Shown: in pieces, positions 10,886 to 22,380 of the stretch
How positions within the stretch are numbered: position 1 is the stretch's first letter
Layout of the letters: each line of letters starts with the position of its first letter
From: Trichoderma breve
Lineage: Eukaryota; Ascomycota; Sordariomycetes; Hypocreales; Hypocreaceae
Assembly: GCF_028502605.1 (NCBI RefSeq)
Contig: NC_079232.1
Span: 7,254,001-7,318,000 of the forward strand
Direction: 5' to 3'
Length of the DNA: 64,000 bases
Translations under genes and position numbers: made by a program
The notes under the pieces: generated by a model
Database searches by the model: none
The model's input: only the letters and a program-made list of their open reading frames with translations
What the model was told of the DNA's origin: nothing

Positions 10886-12142
10886 TTAGGTGTGACCAAC
10901 AAGGCCAGCCTGAGGCGCATTGTCGGGGTTAATGTTTGTGTTTGCGAATCCAAGAAGCGAGTTCCACGTGTTGGCAGTATCCGCATTCCTAGTTCCCAGC
11001 GCCGAAATCTTGGCCTGAGCATCCGCAACCGCAGCCTTGGCCGCCGCGTTGGCTCCGCACACGTTGGTGAGCTGGTCGTGGATCCGGTTGGTGATGATGT
11101 TGGGGTTGAGCGCCTCCTCTTGGCCCTTGTTGACAAGGGGGTCGATGGCCTGGAAGGTAAACTCGGTGTCGGATCGTCCGTCGAGACCAGCTTCGAACTT
11201 CATGGTGGGGACGCAGAGTCCAAAGTCCAGGCCTGCAATGGTCGAGGCCACGAAGCCATCAAAGTTGCCCGTGACGGCGTTCTTGACGGCTCCAGAGCCA
11301 TTTCCTGGGGCCGAGCACGCCAGAGTGCTACCACTGCCGGTGCAGGTTCCGGCTTGAGCTGATGCGTTACCAGATGACGCATTTCCAGATGAAGCATTGC
11401 CAGACGAGGCGGGCGCGCTGGAAGCCTCAGCAGTTGCTACTGAAGTCACAACAGCAGTCCTCGTGATGGTAATCATGGTAGTTGGGAGCGCGATACTGTT
11501 GCATCCCGCATTGTTGTTCACTGCAGTAGCCGGAGGAGCAGATGCCTGTGCTGCTGAGGCCGATGTGGCGACCGGTGCAGCAGCAGACGATCCGGCTGCC
11601 GATGATCCTCCCGAGGCATCCGACTTGCTGCCATCCAAAGCAACAGCCGTAAAGTTGGAGAAGCCATTCTGGACCATGACTTGAGCGACACTGAGGCCAT
11701 CAGCTGCGAACGGCTTAGTCTTGGAAGCCGCTGCATTCTTGTTCTCGAGATCCGATCCGACAACCGCAGGGTCAATCAGGGGAACGACACCCCGGAGCTG
11801 TGCGGATTTCGGGAGAGTAGTGTCCGAGCAGATGGAAGGGACGCTGACGACAAAGGGGTTGAAGTTTTGCTCAGCCGCAACGAGGCCACGGGCTGCTGCA
11901 ACGGCAGCGTCACTTGTTCCCAGCTCCTCTAGAATTGAATCGGCATGGCTGAGCTTGCCACAAGGGTTTGCAGCAGCGAGGAGGAACTGAATGGCATTGC
12001 CAGCCAGGGTGGCGGCCTGTCCGGGTTGTCCCAAGTTTGACAATGCCTGAATGGCGGCGATGGCTCCGTTGCCCTGCTCTTGGCCGAATCGAGCCTCGGC
12101 CGCAGCGGCGAGAAGAAGAGAAACAGCGACGGAAGTCTTCAT
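10886..12142 (-). CDS. Secreted alanine/serine-rich protein, probably wall-associated
   Basis: A single exon of 418 residues. Residues 1-17 are a signal peptide ending AAAEAR or just before it. The N-terminal third is Ala/Gln-rich and helical with one conserved Cys (AANPCGK), then a second Cys motif (VPSICSDTTLPKSAQLRGV). The middle is a low-complexity Ser/Ala/Thr region (about residues 180-285), with three tandem SSGNA units encoded by a 15-bp DNA repeat. The C-terminal part, from FDGFVASTIAGLDFGLC on, is again ordered-looking. No catalytic motif is seen. Proteins of this build are common and poorly characterised secreted wall or matrix proteins of ascomycetes. There is no GPI signal. Confidence 0.75.
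   Translation of the reverse strand: MKTSVAVSLLLAAAAEARFGQEQGNGAIAAIQALSNLGQPGQAATLAGNAIQFLLAAANPCGKLSHADSILEELGTSDAAVAAARGLVAAEQNFNPFVVSVPSICSDTTLPKSAQLRGVVPLIDPAVVGSDLENKNAAASKTKPFAADGLSVAQVMVQNGFSNFTAVALDGSKSDASGGSSAAGSSAAAPVATSASAAQASAPPATAVNNNAGCNSIALPTTMITITRTAVVTSVATAEASSAPASSGNASSGNASSGNASAQAGTCTGSGSTLACSAPGNGSGAVKNAVTGNFDGFVASTIAGLDFGLCVPTMKFEAGLDGRSDTEFTFQAIDPLVNKGQEEALNPNIITNRIHDQLTNVCGANAAAKAAVADAQAKISALGTRNADTANTWNSLLGFANTNINPDNAPQAGLVGHT
11364..11408 (-). repeat. 15-bp tandem repeat, three copies, inside the Ala/Ser-rich gene
   Basis: Three in-frame 15-bp units (11364-11378, 11379-11393, 11394-11408) differing at a few positions encode repeated Ser-Ser-Gly-Asn-Ala. Units of 15 bp can change in number without frameshift, so length variation between strains is plausible. 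Confidence 0.8.
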
Positions 12143-14558
12143 CTTGAGTTGTCTGAGATGATGGAAATGGGGAAATTAACAGCAAGAGAAAGAAAAAAGA
12201 ATGTAATTACACAAGAAGAATCAGAAAAGAAGGAAAAGTCAGAGGCAATCGACCGGCGAAAGCTTGAAACTCTGAGTTGAGAGAGAATGGAATGGTAAAA
12301 AGTGAAGATGGAAAAGAGTGGTGAAGAACAAGAAAACGATGTAACTAGCGACGACATCACAGCAACTATATACTATCACAAAAACTCAATATTAATCCGA
12401 TATCATACATACTCATCGTCGTACGATTTCATGGTGTTTCACTTAGACACTATTGTCTCAAAGTCCGCGCGGCAAACGGGGGGCCAAGATTCCCCACTGT
12501 TTCAGGAACAAGACGGTTTTCGGGATTCCTTACGGAGTATAAACAAATTACCGTTTATGACAGTCCCTTGTTCAGCCTTGCTTGGCAAAAACAACCGAGG
12601 GCAGCTCGGTAGCAGATGACCGAACCCGAGAAGAAGAAGAAATCTCCCACTTTCCCGATATTATAAAAGTGGTCTGCTGGCTGGGCAAGGGAAGAAGTGA
12701 CGAGGGGCCGACCTGAGGATGGAACTGGTCCTAATCTCGATCCAAGGAATCACATATACAGCGCGTAATAAACTATTATAGTCTGCATTTCCTAGTTTGG
12801 AACGGCATGTGAACGACTTTTCTTTTCTTGTCGATGTTCGGATGCAACCGGTTCAGCGATACCACTCTATCTAATACCATCAGTTATGCGGGCCAATGGC
12901 ATTCAGCGCCCAGAGAGCGGCAAGCGAGACATGCACCAGATAATTGGAAACTCATCCCATGTGGCTAGATCCGATAAGCTTTTGAAACAGCAATGCGACT
13001 GATGAGTTTATTTCGCGGGATCGCTTGGAAAAGTACGGAGTAAATCTGTCAGAGTTGTGAAACCAAACGCTGCCCTTGTCTTATCAATCCGGAATAAAGG
13101 AGAGGCGGATTCTCCGGTGAGAAGAGGTACCTCGGTACTCTGTGCACGTATGCTTAGTAAGGAATCGCAAAGCGCCGAGGTTTAGTAGCGTATCAAATGG
13201 AGACTAGCGTGATGGGAACAGGCTAAAGTAAGGCCCGCATTTTATCCGGCAGTGTGGGTTCCCCATATTACAGAGTATCTGCACGTTTTTGGCTGTCATT
13301 TTGCTTGCGATTCAAAGCACAGAGTGCATTCAGATGCCACAGATGAAATACTTTTGCGCAAATGTTGCTGAATTATGGGATTAATGCTGACGAATAATCA
13401 ATATGTGAATTGGTAAATTTCTGGAACAAGTAAATGCACAAAATTGGGTTTGAGAGACGTACGGCTGATGAGTTTGGAGGCTTAATCCATGATGTTGCGT
13501 ATCGATATCATCGTGGAGTGTCAATTCTTAGTTGATGCAGCATATCAAATCCACCCACCATACTAACTAACATCAACTAGAGTGCATGCAGATAGGTTCA
13601 AATCGAACACAACCACCTGCATGTGATTTATGTATAATCTGGTCCATTTATGGCTGCAGTAGCCGCATACTCAAAATCTGTTTTGTTTGTGTAGGGTAGC
13701 AGCGCCGATTCCGTAGATTTGGCGTGGTCAATATTTTGCGCTCAGTCTTGGAGAGATTGCGTTGTCCTTTTCTACTCCTCCATGAGAGAACGGAGTATAC
13801 CCACGAATATTCATCTCCAATACTCCATGAGCATCTCAGCGCATACCTGATAATGGAAAAATTGAAAATGCTTATGTGCATGCAGCAGAACGAGCATCTC
13901 AAGGTAACTCACTTATAGAGCAATAGTCTGTTTCGGTGCATTGTAATTCCGCGCTGCTTACCCGTCCTTGCCGTCCTTACCCGTGCATGCTTACTATTCC
14001 GTATTCTGATTTTTTTCTGGTCATTCGGCAAGTCTATTGAATTCTCCAATTTACAGCATTCAATCTTCTTTCCCATTGTCTACATGTATTTCCCCCCAAA
14101 ATTTCCATACGTTGTACATGCCCAAACCCATCAACTCATCCCAAAAATTAAATCGTATTGCCTTTATCCCCCTCTGCACATCAACTTGGCCTCTCATTTT
14201 CCCATCCCTCCACAGTATGTTTTGCAGCAAACTACATAATCTAGCATCAGATCAGATTCATAATAACGTGGGGTAATAGAAGAACGAGGCTTAAGTCTAG
14301 AATCTCCCCAATTCAGGACTAGCCACGCGTATAAGAAGGTTACATCTTCCTGCATGTGGGGTGAACGCTAATCCGCTCCCTACAACCATCACGTTTTTGA
14401 TCCAGCAAACTGATCTAAGCAACATTCATCACTCCCCCAACCCAGCCCAGTGTTTCGGTGTTTTTAAAAGTCCCGGCAGAAGATACCGGTAGGTTACCCG
14501 CTATTTTCTGGATCCATCACCACCCAAAAGAGTATCCAAAGAGTATCTATTCAAAACC
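12143..14558. other. Large intergenic region (2.4 kb)
   Basis: No gene is supported. It contains two TACGGAGTA motifs (12531-12539, 13034-13042), an imperfect direct repeat of CCGTCCTTRCCCGTCC type near 13959-13985, and pyrimidine-rich sequence before the regulator at 14559. It probably includes promoters for both flanking genes, which are transcribed away from each other. Confidence 0.5.
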
Positions 14559-16781
14559 ATGGAGGCGAACAACTCCCTCCCGCGGCCAACTGTTGCTGTC
14601 TCGATGGATACAACAAATAGTAGTAAGAAGAGAAAACGCCCTAAAGACGTTCCCTCGCATACAAGGATCCTGGCCGCCTGTGACGCATGCCGCGTTAGCA
14701 AGACCCGGTGCGACTCTGCTCGCCCGACGTGCGCAAAATGCGCCGAGCGCGGCGTGGGCTGCCATTATCCTGATAAAGATCCATTCTCAATGTAAGCGGG
14801 CGCACACAGCCTGTTCTTTAGTTAAGAACCATTTCGAAATGCTGATTCTGATGGTTTTTTCTTTCTTCCTTCTTGTCTTGTAGATTCGAAACCTGGGGCA
14901 AGAAAATTTTGACGGCCGTTGAAGAGCAGGGGCGTCTTCTGTCCAGCCTCTCAGAGAATGGCTTCCAGCCGCGGCCCGACCAACATCAGATGTCTCGCCT
15001 GCTGGACATGGACGGAGACAATCTCGAGACCATGTCGCGAAAGGACACTCCTTGGACGCCAATCACAGGCTCTGACATGATCCTGGGCTGGTCTGTGTTT
15101 CCGCAGGAGCGGCCGGTCAGCACGTTTCCCTCGTCAGAGTACGCCGAGAAGCCGAAGCCATCCGATCTTGGTACGTGCCAAGTTTACCTTGTTGCATGCA
15201 AGTATGTATATGTGTTTGCTAATCAAGACGATGGGGCAACAAAAAACAGAAGTGTCAAACCCTTCCCCAGAACGCATGTTTGAGCTGCGAGACATTTACA
15301 TGAGCAAGATCCAGGCAAAGAACCCCATTGTCGACGCCGACCAACTTGATGCTCACATTGCATACGTCCTGGAAAACGGCTTTGGTTGGTCAGCCACCTC
15401 ATGTCTCGTGCTCTTGGTGTTTGCGCTGGCCGCCGTCTGGGGCAACTACCCCGATGATGAGCGGCGAAATATAGAGTCAGACGAGGAGCTGGATCTCTAT
15501 CCCAGGCAGCGCGTCACCATGGCCGTGCCTGATCACCGCATGAGAGAGTCTTTGATGTACATTGCCATGGCACAGAAACGAATGTCTACGGCGTACTTAG
15601 ACGATTCGTTGCTCGGCGTCGTGTGCTTTTGTCTCTTTGGGTATGTGCTGCCAAACATGTCAATGGCGATACTTCTTCTGCTGACGGGGGGAATAAGAAT
15701 GTGGTATCAGTATAATATTGAACCAATACCTGGGTGGAAAATGTTTCGAACAGCTTCAATGATGTGGGAAGCATACAACTTGAAGCATTCCGATGGCAAG
15801 ACGCAGCGGCCGAAGCAGGAAGAGAGTATGTCGTCTACCAAGTCCACCACAGCTGCCTTGGGTAGGGAGTATTGACAAAGCTATTTAAGGTCTTGAACAA
15901 CGACTGTACTGGACATGTCTCAAATCCGAATGGTACGTCGTTCTAAAATCTCCATTGAATTCTGGTTGGTTTAAAGCTCACATGATGATGTCTCTAGTGA
16001 GGTACGGCACGAACTCAATGGCCTCCCCTCGTGCACACTGCAAGAATCATCATTCCCCTACGCCCTCCCTACCTTTCCAACAATCGAGAGCTTCGGCCAA
16101 AGCCCCGTCGACAGCACCCGTCACGAGCAGTCCACCACGCTGTCCTACTACTACTACCTCGCCGAGATCTCCCTCCGCCGCCTGCTCAACCGCACCCGCA
16201 GCGCCGCCACCGTCCTATCACCAAACATCGACTCCCTTACCGCCTCTCAGCTCGCAGACACCTTGCAGAAACTCGAAGGCCAGCTACAGCAATGGCTCGA
16301 CTGCCTGCCCCCAGCCTTACGCTTCCACATCCCGCCCGACTCGCGACCATCGCCCGACGAGCCCGAACTCGTCAAGCTCATGCGCGAGCGGTACGCCGAG
16401 GTCCGCGAGCTCCTCTGCCGGGCCTACCTGTACATGTGTCTCCACGGCGGCATGCGTCTAACACGCTCACAAGTCGAAACATTCGGTGCTCACGCTTCTC
16501 TAGGGCTAAGGCTGAGCATCTATCGGATCCAGACGGAAAACGCCTTCTTCCGGCACCCCGGATCGTGGGGAGCCTGCCGCGTGCGCTTCAACCACGCGCT
16601 GTGCCTGATTGCGGCATTTCGGGGCAAGCAGGCTGGGGTGGAGTCGGCGGCGCATGTTGTCGTGCCACCGCTGTGGCGAGAATGCGTGGGCATGGTTCAT
16701 GAGAGGCTGGAGACATGGGGGGATCAGGGAGGGGGGATCAGGGAGATGGCTGTTTTGTTGGATTGGCTGCTGAAGCAGTAA
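14559..16781 (+). CDS. Zn2Cys6 transcription factor (six exons)
   Basis: Exons are 14559-14791, 14884-15170, 15250-15640, 15698-15825, 15890-15932 and 15998-16781, total 1866 nt, 621 residues, with all junctions in frame. The zinc cluster is at about residues 40-68: CDACRVSKTRC, six residues, then CAKCAERGVGC, preceded by a basic KKRKRPK. The middle homology region is recognisable from LENGFGWSATSCLVLL through LEQRLYWTCLKSE (split by two short introns) to EVRHELNGLPS, followed by a long helical C-terminus. This is a nuclear DNA-binding regulator expected to bind CGG half-sites. It is convergent with the GH3 beta-glucosidase and next to a sugar transporter, so control of that pair is a reasonable inference. 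Confidence 0.88.
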
Positions 16782-17091
16782 GCTACACGTGGTAGTTGTT
16801 AGTATATTCAATATTTTACAGTATATTATGACTTACTCTTTGCCTACCCACGCACTGATCACGCGTTTTCCATTAACTTACGCTGTGGAGGAGCAGCAAG
16901 ACCCATATAATGAATCTTACGAGTAGTCTGAGTCAGAATCACCAGGTTCATGACTTTGAATAATCAACAATGCAATGCAATGTAGCCTTCCATAGTGTCT
17001 ATCTATATTCTATCCAGCCAATCATTAACTAATCCATTGGCAATTTTCCAATCTATTACGTGAGTGCGTGCTCCAACACCACTTCTACAAA
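16782..17091. other. Intergenic region between convergent genes
   Basis: 310 bp between the stop codons of the zinc-cluster regulator and the GH3 gene. No feature seen beyond AT-rich 3' flanks. Confidence 0.5.
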
Positions 17092-19740
17092 CTACAACCC
17101 CAGCCAGTATCGCGTCTCGGGAACAACCAGCTTTCCCTTGCCCAGAATCTCCTGGCTCGACACTCCCACCAAAACCTCATACGTCCCCTCCTCGCTCTTG
17201 AACTTGTTCTCAATCTCGTCCCAGAAGCTAGTAGCGTACTTGTCAATGGGAATGTGCACCTCCTTCTCCTCGCCCGCCTCTAGGTATACTTTTTCGAATC
17301 CTTGCAGCTCCTTTGCTGGGCGTTGCGTCGGGGAGTTGGGGGCGGAAATGTACAGCTGCAGGACCTGGGCACCGGCGACCTTGCTTGTGTTTTTGATCCT
17401 GACTATTGCCACGCTGGGCTGGTTCGGCCGGAAGGTTTCGGGGACTGTCTTGACGACGGGATCTGAAAGGGCAAAAGTGGCATACGACAATCCGTGTCTG
17501 CACAAGATATGGGTTAGCGATGAACAGGCAAACAACAAGGATCCTTAACTTACCCAAAAGGAAACAAGACCTCTCTCTCCGTCTTCTCGTAAAACTTGTA
17601 GCCCACATACACATCCTCTCCGTACAAAACACGACCGCCAACACTCGCATAGTTGAGGTAAGCAGGGTTGTGCTTGACGTCAACGGGCCATGAGAGAGAC
17701 AGCTTTCCAGAGGGATTGACATCGCCAAACAACACATCGGCAATGCCGTGGCCCGTCTCGTTGCCGCCGTACCATGCCTGAACAATGGCCTTTGCTTTAT
17801 GGGCCCATTTCATCGTGACCGGCGTCCCCGACTGGTTGACGACAACCGCGTTTGGCGCAGCATCGAGGACCTGCGAGATCATCGTGTCCACGCCGGGAGG
17901 AAGGTCCATGTGTGGACGGTCAAAGCCCTCAGACTCCCACTCGCCACTCAACCCTGTGCAGATGATTGTGTAGTCAGCGTCCGCTGCAGCTCGGACAGCA
18001 CGAGCAATCATCTCACGAGGCTCAATCTTCACACAGGCGCCGAGATGGACGGCACCGCCTCCAAAGTTGACCATGCCAACGGTTTCCATCTTGGTCGTGT
18101 TGGCGGATCCAAACTCGAGCCGCAGCTTGTACGTGCTGCCAGCCACCATCTTCTTGGTGCCAATCTTTTCCGTGGTTCCCTTGCCGAAAAAGGCAGTGCC
18201 ACGGGTCTGGTGCGTGGTGTTGTCGATGAGGAGCTCGTCGTCAATGTACAGGTTTGCAGTGCCAAAGACGCTGAGGCCAAACTCCCAAGTGCCCGTCTCG
18301 GTGGGAACAAAGTCTCCAAGTAAAGTTCCCCAGAACATGGCCTTGTTCAGGCTCGGGACGCCGTTGTAGTCCATGAGCTGGAAGGATGTTGACGCAACGT
18401 TTTCGCTGCCGAGGAGCTTTCTGTCGGTGACGGTGATGGGGTCGTTATAGAAGTGGATGACAGCCTTGGACAGCATTGAAGAGATGACTGGGAGCATCTG
18501 ATGCGCGTATGCACCGACTTCATGAGTGATGGAGGCACCTGGTAAGGCTTCCGAAACGGCATCGTAAAGGGAGACGGTATAGTAAGGCAATAGTGAGGCG
18601 CTGCCACCTCCAGAAATAGCTGGTAATCGCACGTGGGAGCCAATGAGGGCTACCTTGGCGTTGGTTTTGGGAAGAGGCAAAAAGGAGTCTTCGTTCTTAA
18701 GGAGGACGATGCTGCTGCTACTAATCTGGCGATTCAGGGCGCGGTCCTCTGGGAAATCACGCCCCCTCTCTACCTCTGAGACTTTCAGCTGTCCGGCCTT
18801 TTGGGCAAACTTGAGAACCCTGCGGGCACGCTCGTCGATGGTGGATTGCTTAAGCAGGCGAGCTTGCAAGGCAGACTCGATGTATTTGCCTCGATATCTT
18901 GAGACGCCGGGCATCTCGAGGTCAAGGCCAGCCTTGATGGCGTCGATGGTGGTGTACGTGCCGTACCAGTCACTGACAATGAGAGGATCCCAATCCCACT
19001 CCTCTCGCAGCAGATCCTCTAGCATCTCTGCACTGTCGGCGACATGCTTGCCATTCACCTTGTTGTAGGAAGTCATCAAGGCGCCGGGCTTTGCATCTCG
19101 GGCTACGATTTGAAAAGGCCGCAGGTATACCTCTCTTAAAGCCCGTTGAGTGATGAGGCAGTCCACTGCTCGTCTCTCGTGCTCCTGATCGTTGCCTACG
19201 AAATGCTTCACGGCAGAGATGACACCAGTGCTTTCACAACCAAGAATCATCGAAGCAGCGAGGATGCCAGACAGATGAGGGTCTTCCGAGAAGGACTCGA
19301 AGCCACGACCGCCCAGGGGCGATCTGGGCGTGTTGATGGTAGGCCCCAGCCAGCAGTGAGCTCCCTTGGCGATGCACTCATCACCAAGCAGCTTTCCTGC
19401 CCTCCTGAGCAGCTGCTTGTCCCAGGTGGAGGCCAACGCCGTTCCACAGGGCAGGCAAGCGGCGGGCACGCCGGCGAAGAACTTTGTGCCGCGGATGCCA
19501 TTGGGGCCGTCCGTCAGGCGAACTGACGGCACGTTGTGCTCCGGAATGGGATAAGTATGCCAAAAATCAATGCCTATGTTCCCCCCCCTCACATTTTTTG
19601 ATTTAGTAAAATGATATGATGTGTATACTCATTGGGGTTAGCTTACCGGACAAGAGAGCAATCTTTTGGTTTTGGGACAGCTGGGCCAGGACGGTCTCGA
19701 CGTCAAAGCCCAATTTTGTCTGCTGCTGCCACTCGCCCAT
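17092..19740 (-). CDS. GH3 beta-glucosidase with PA14 domain, intracellular type
   Basis: Exons are 19740-19647, 19573-17554 and 17497-17092, total 2520 nt, 839 residues, in frame. The GH3 N-terminal barrel has KHFVGNDQE (about residues 154-162) and the nucleophile region VSDWYGTY, with the Asp near residue 233. The alpha/beta sandwich follows, interrupted by a PA14 domain at roughly 405-550 (FQLMDYNGV, then YIDDELLIDN). A fibronectin III-like domain ends the protein (from about 710). There is no signal peptide (MGEWQQQTKLGFD), so it acts inside the cell on imported beta-linked disaccharides or glucosides. It shares its promoter with the MFS sugar transporter, which would supply the substrate. 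Beta-glucosidase is the likeliest activity; beta-xylosidase is less likely. Confidence 0.9.
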
Positions 19741-20574
19741 CTTTGATTTGATTTGAATTTCCTTCTTCTTTTGATTTGGCCAAGGAACGTAATGTACTTT
19801 TGCCCTGTGGGAGGGGAGGAAATAAAGGCAAGGTACGTAAATCCGAGTAAAAGGGCAAAAAGGAATGGGGGGTGGGAAAAAAATGTTATAAAATTTTTAG
19901 TTATATACTCTTAGCAACCATGTGCGGTTATATGTAGCCAGGGGGTTTTCAACGGCAAAAAAGAGCCGCAGGACCGCCTGTCATCTGATTGCTGAAGTCC
20001 CGTTTAATTGAGTGGGCTGGAAACAGTTTTTTTGATCTCGGAGGTTCCCCATGGAGTGTGGAGTCGAAACTCCAGACTCACGACCAGGATCATCAACCAG
20101 ATGAGGCTAAACGCAACGCCGACAGGATGATTTCTGGGCTTAATGCAGACTTACTCGGAGCTGATGTGGGGTTACGAGCTTAAACCGCCGTTGCCATTGC
20201 GAGTTGTGTTCGGGGAGCCTCCCCGAACAATTCCTAAACTAAGAGCCTCCCCCAAACAACCCCAGACTTTTAACCTCCACGATTTTTTGAGGGGAAAAGC
20301 CAGACTAACGGAATCCCAGGCCCTTGGCGACATCCCACAGCGCTAGCCGGCCTTGGCAACGGGCATGACTGGTGGATTCTCCGCAATAGTCTGGTGTTTT
20401 TGGCTGAAAAAATCGCCATTGGCTTACTCGTGGCTCCTTTTGTCCAGACCCGGGAATCGAGATGTTGCAGAAATAAAAAGGAAGGCATCGTCGCCCTCGA
20501 AACACGTTTTGCAACCCCATCATCTCCATTCCAGCAACACCTTCCTCTTTCTGTCGGGTTGATTCTTGCACATC
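19741..20574. promoter_or_regulatory. Divergent promoter between beta-glucosidase and sugar transporter
   Basis: 834 bp between two outward-facing start codons. It contains a perfect inverted repeat at 20207-20229 and a related half-site at 20245-20259, plus a Cre1-type GTGGGG (SYGGRG) at 20166-20171. No coding signal. Shared control of uptake and hydrolysis is inferred from this layout. Confidence 0.6.
20207..20229. promoter_or_regulatory. Perfect 11-bp palindrome, CGG-N9-CCG
   Basis: TGTTCGGGGAG, one base, then its exact reverse complement. Within it, CGG (20211-20213) and CCG (20223-20225) are nine bases apart, the inverted-repeat form recognised by dimeric Zn2Cys6 proteins. At 20245-20259 the sequence GCCTCCCCCAAACAA nearly repeats the right arm. 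The gene for a Zn2Cys6 protein lies one gene away. Confidence 0.55.
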
Positions 20575-22380
20575 ATGAGTTTCCTCAAGCCCACTACCAA
20601 GGAGACTGGGGCTTCTGAGCCCATTGTCACCATCATCGCCAACGAGGACAAGGTGCCGTGGTACAAGAAGCCGAACCTGAGATATCTTTACTGCATTCTC
20701 TTCCCGGCATGTATGGGCATCGAGTTGACGTCTGGGTTTGATTCCCAGATGATCAACGCTCTTCAGATTGTCCCGTCATGGGTTGACTGTAGGTCATCCT
20801 CCAGGCCCCCTATTCGGTAAATATCAATGATGTGCAGGTTTGACTTACATGCACTCTAGACTTTGACAATCCTCAGGGATCTCTCAAGGGCATCATCGCG
20901 GCAGCATACTCTCTCGGAGCCATTCTGTCGCTGCCCTTTATCCCCATCGTCAATGACAAGTTTGGCAGACGCTGGTCCATCGTGGGCGGCTCCGTCATCA
21001 TGATTATCGGTGCACTGATCCAGGGTTTCTCTCAACACGGTTAGTTTTCTCCTCCCAGACATATCTGTGAATATTGCATCTAACAACCTGAATTCATACA
21101 GTCGCCATGTACATTGTTGCCCGTATCATTCTCGGCTTCGGAATCCCGACCTGCATCGTCTCTGGCTCGTCTCTCATCGGAGAGCTTGGTTACCCCAAGG
21201 AGCGTGCCGTCCTCACATCCCTCTTCAACGTCGCCTACTTCATCGGCCAGATTGTTGCCGCCGCCATCACCTTTGGCACAAACAGCATCCCCAACAACTG
21301 GGGCTGGCGAATCCCCTCTCTGCTGCAGATGGTGCCGTCCGTCATGCAGATTGTCTTTGTCTTCATGCTGCCCGAAAGCCCCCGATGGCTCGTCACAAAG
21401 GGCCGCAGCGCCGAGGCCAACGAGATTCTCATCAAGTACCACGCTGAGGGCGATGCAGACTCGGAGTTTGTTCGCGCTGAAATGGCTCAGATCCAGACGA
21501 CTATTGAGATTGAGACTGAGAACAACAAGAAGAACTGGCTCTCCATCTTTGCTACCGCGGGTATGCGACGACGAACTTTGATCTCCTCATTCCTCGGCTT
21601 GTTCACCCAATGGTCTGGCAACACTCTTATCTCATACTACCTGGGTGATCTCCTCGCCATGATTGGACAAACCGAGTCCGTCTTTAAGCAAAAGATTAAC
21701 GTTGCCATTGCCTGTTGGTCTCTCTTCGCCGGTGTCACCGTATCTCTGCTCGTCAACCGCTTCAAGCGTCGCACCATGTACCTCATCTGCACATGCAGTC
21801 TGCTCGTTGTCTACATCTGCTGGACTGTGACAATGCAGCAGAGCATCGCTGGAAACTTGATCGGTCACCCCAACAAGGCTGCGGGTGCCGCCACAATCTT
21901 CTTCATCTTTGCCTACCAGCCCTGCTACAACATTGGCTACAACGCCCTCACGTACACCTATCTCGTTGAGCTGTGGCCATATGTCGACCGATCTCGCGGT
22001 ATTTCCGTCTTCCAGCTGTTTGGACGTCTGTCTGGTTTCTTCGCCACCTTTGTGAACCCCATTGGCCTGCAGAACATTAGCTGGAGATGGCTGATTGTCT
22101 ACTGCTGCTGGTTGGCGTTTGAGATTGTCTTTGTCTATTTCTTGTTCCCCGAGACGGCTGGCCGAACCTTGGAAGAACTCGCCTTTTGTAAGTTTTCCTC
22201 ATGCTATGACCTATTGCATTTGATCCAGTTTACTGACATATTTTCTTCACAGTGTTTGAGGACAAGGAGCTGGCTGACCAAGCCGTCATGGCCGTCGAGA
22301 AAGTCGTCCACCACGATATCGACAACAAGGCTGTCGAGATTGGCGAGGTGCAGCACGAGGAGAAGTCTAGCAAAGTCTAG
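20575..22380 (+). CDS. MFS sugar transporter (four exons)
   Basis: Exons are 20575-20788, 20860-21039, 21102-22187 and 22253-22380, total 1608 nt, 535 residues, all junctions in frame. Family marks include GFDSQMINALQ in helix 1, the loop motif DKFGRRWS, PESPRWLVTKGR after helix 6, and FPETAGRTLEELAFLFE at the end of helix 12. About twelve membrane helices are apparent with a long cytoplasmic loop in the middle. This is the sugar porter family, lactose/cellobiose-permease or hexose-transporter-like branch, acting as a proton symporter in the plasma membrane. The exact sugar cannot be read from sequence. Divergent expression with a cytosolic beta-glucosidase points to a beta-linked disaccharide. 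Confidence 0.9.

Noticed and set aside
13590..13615. GGTTCAAATC-like box suggesting a tRNA or SINE
   Set aside because: No A box, acceptor stem or anticodon arm can be folded around it.
16031..16702. A 223-codon ORF overlapping the last exon of the 14.5 kb regulator
   Set aside because: It is a Pro/Arg-rich shadow in another frame of GC-rich coding DNA. The true frame continues the middle homology region and ends in a normal C-terminus.
17748..18323. Long plus-strand ORF opposite the GH3 gene
   Set aside because: The GH3 frame is continuous and carries all family motifs; the opposite ORF has no domain.
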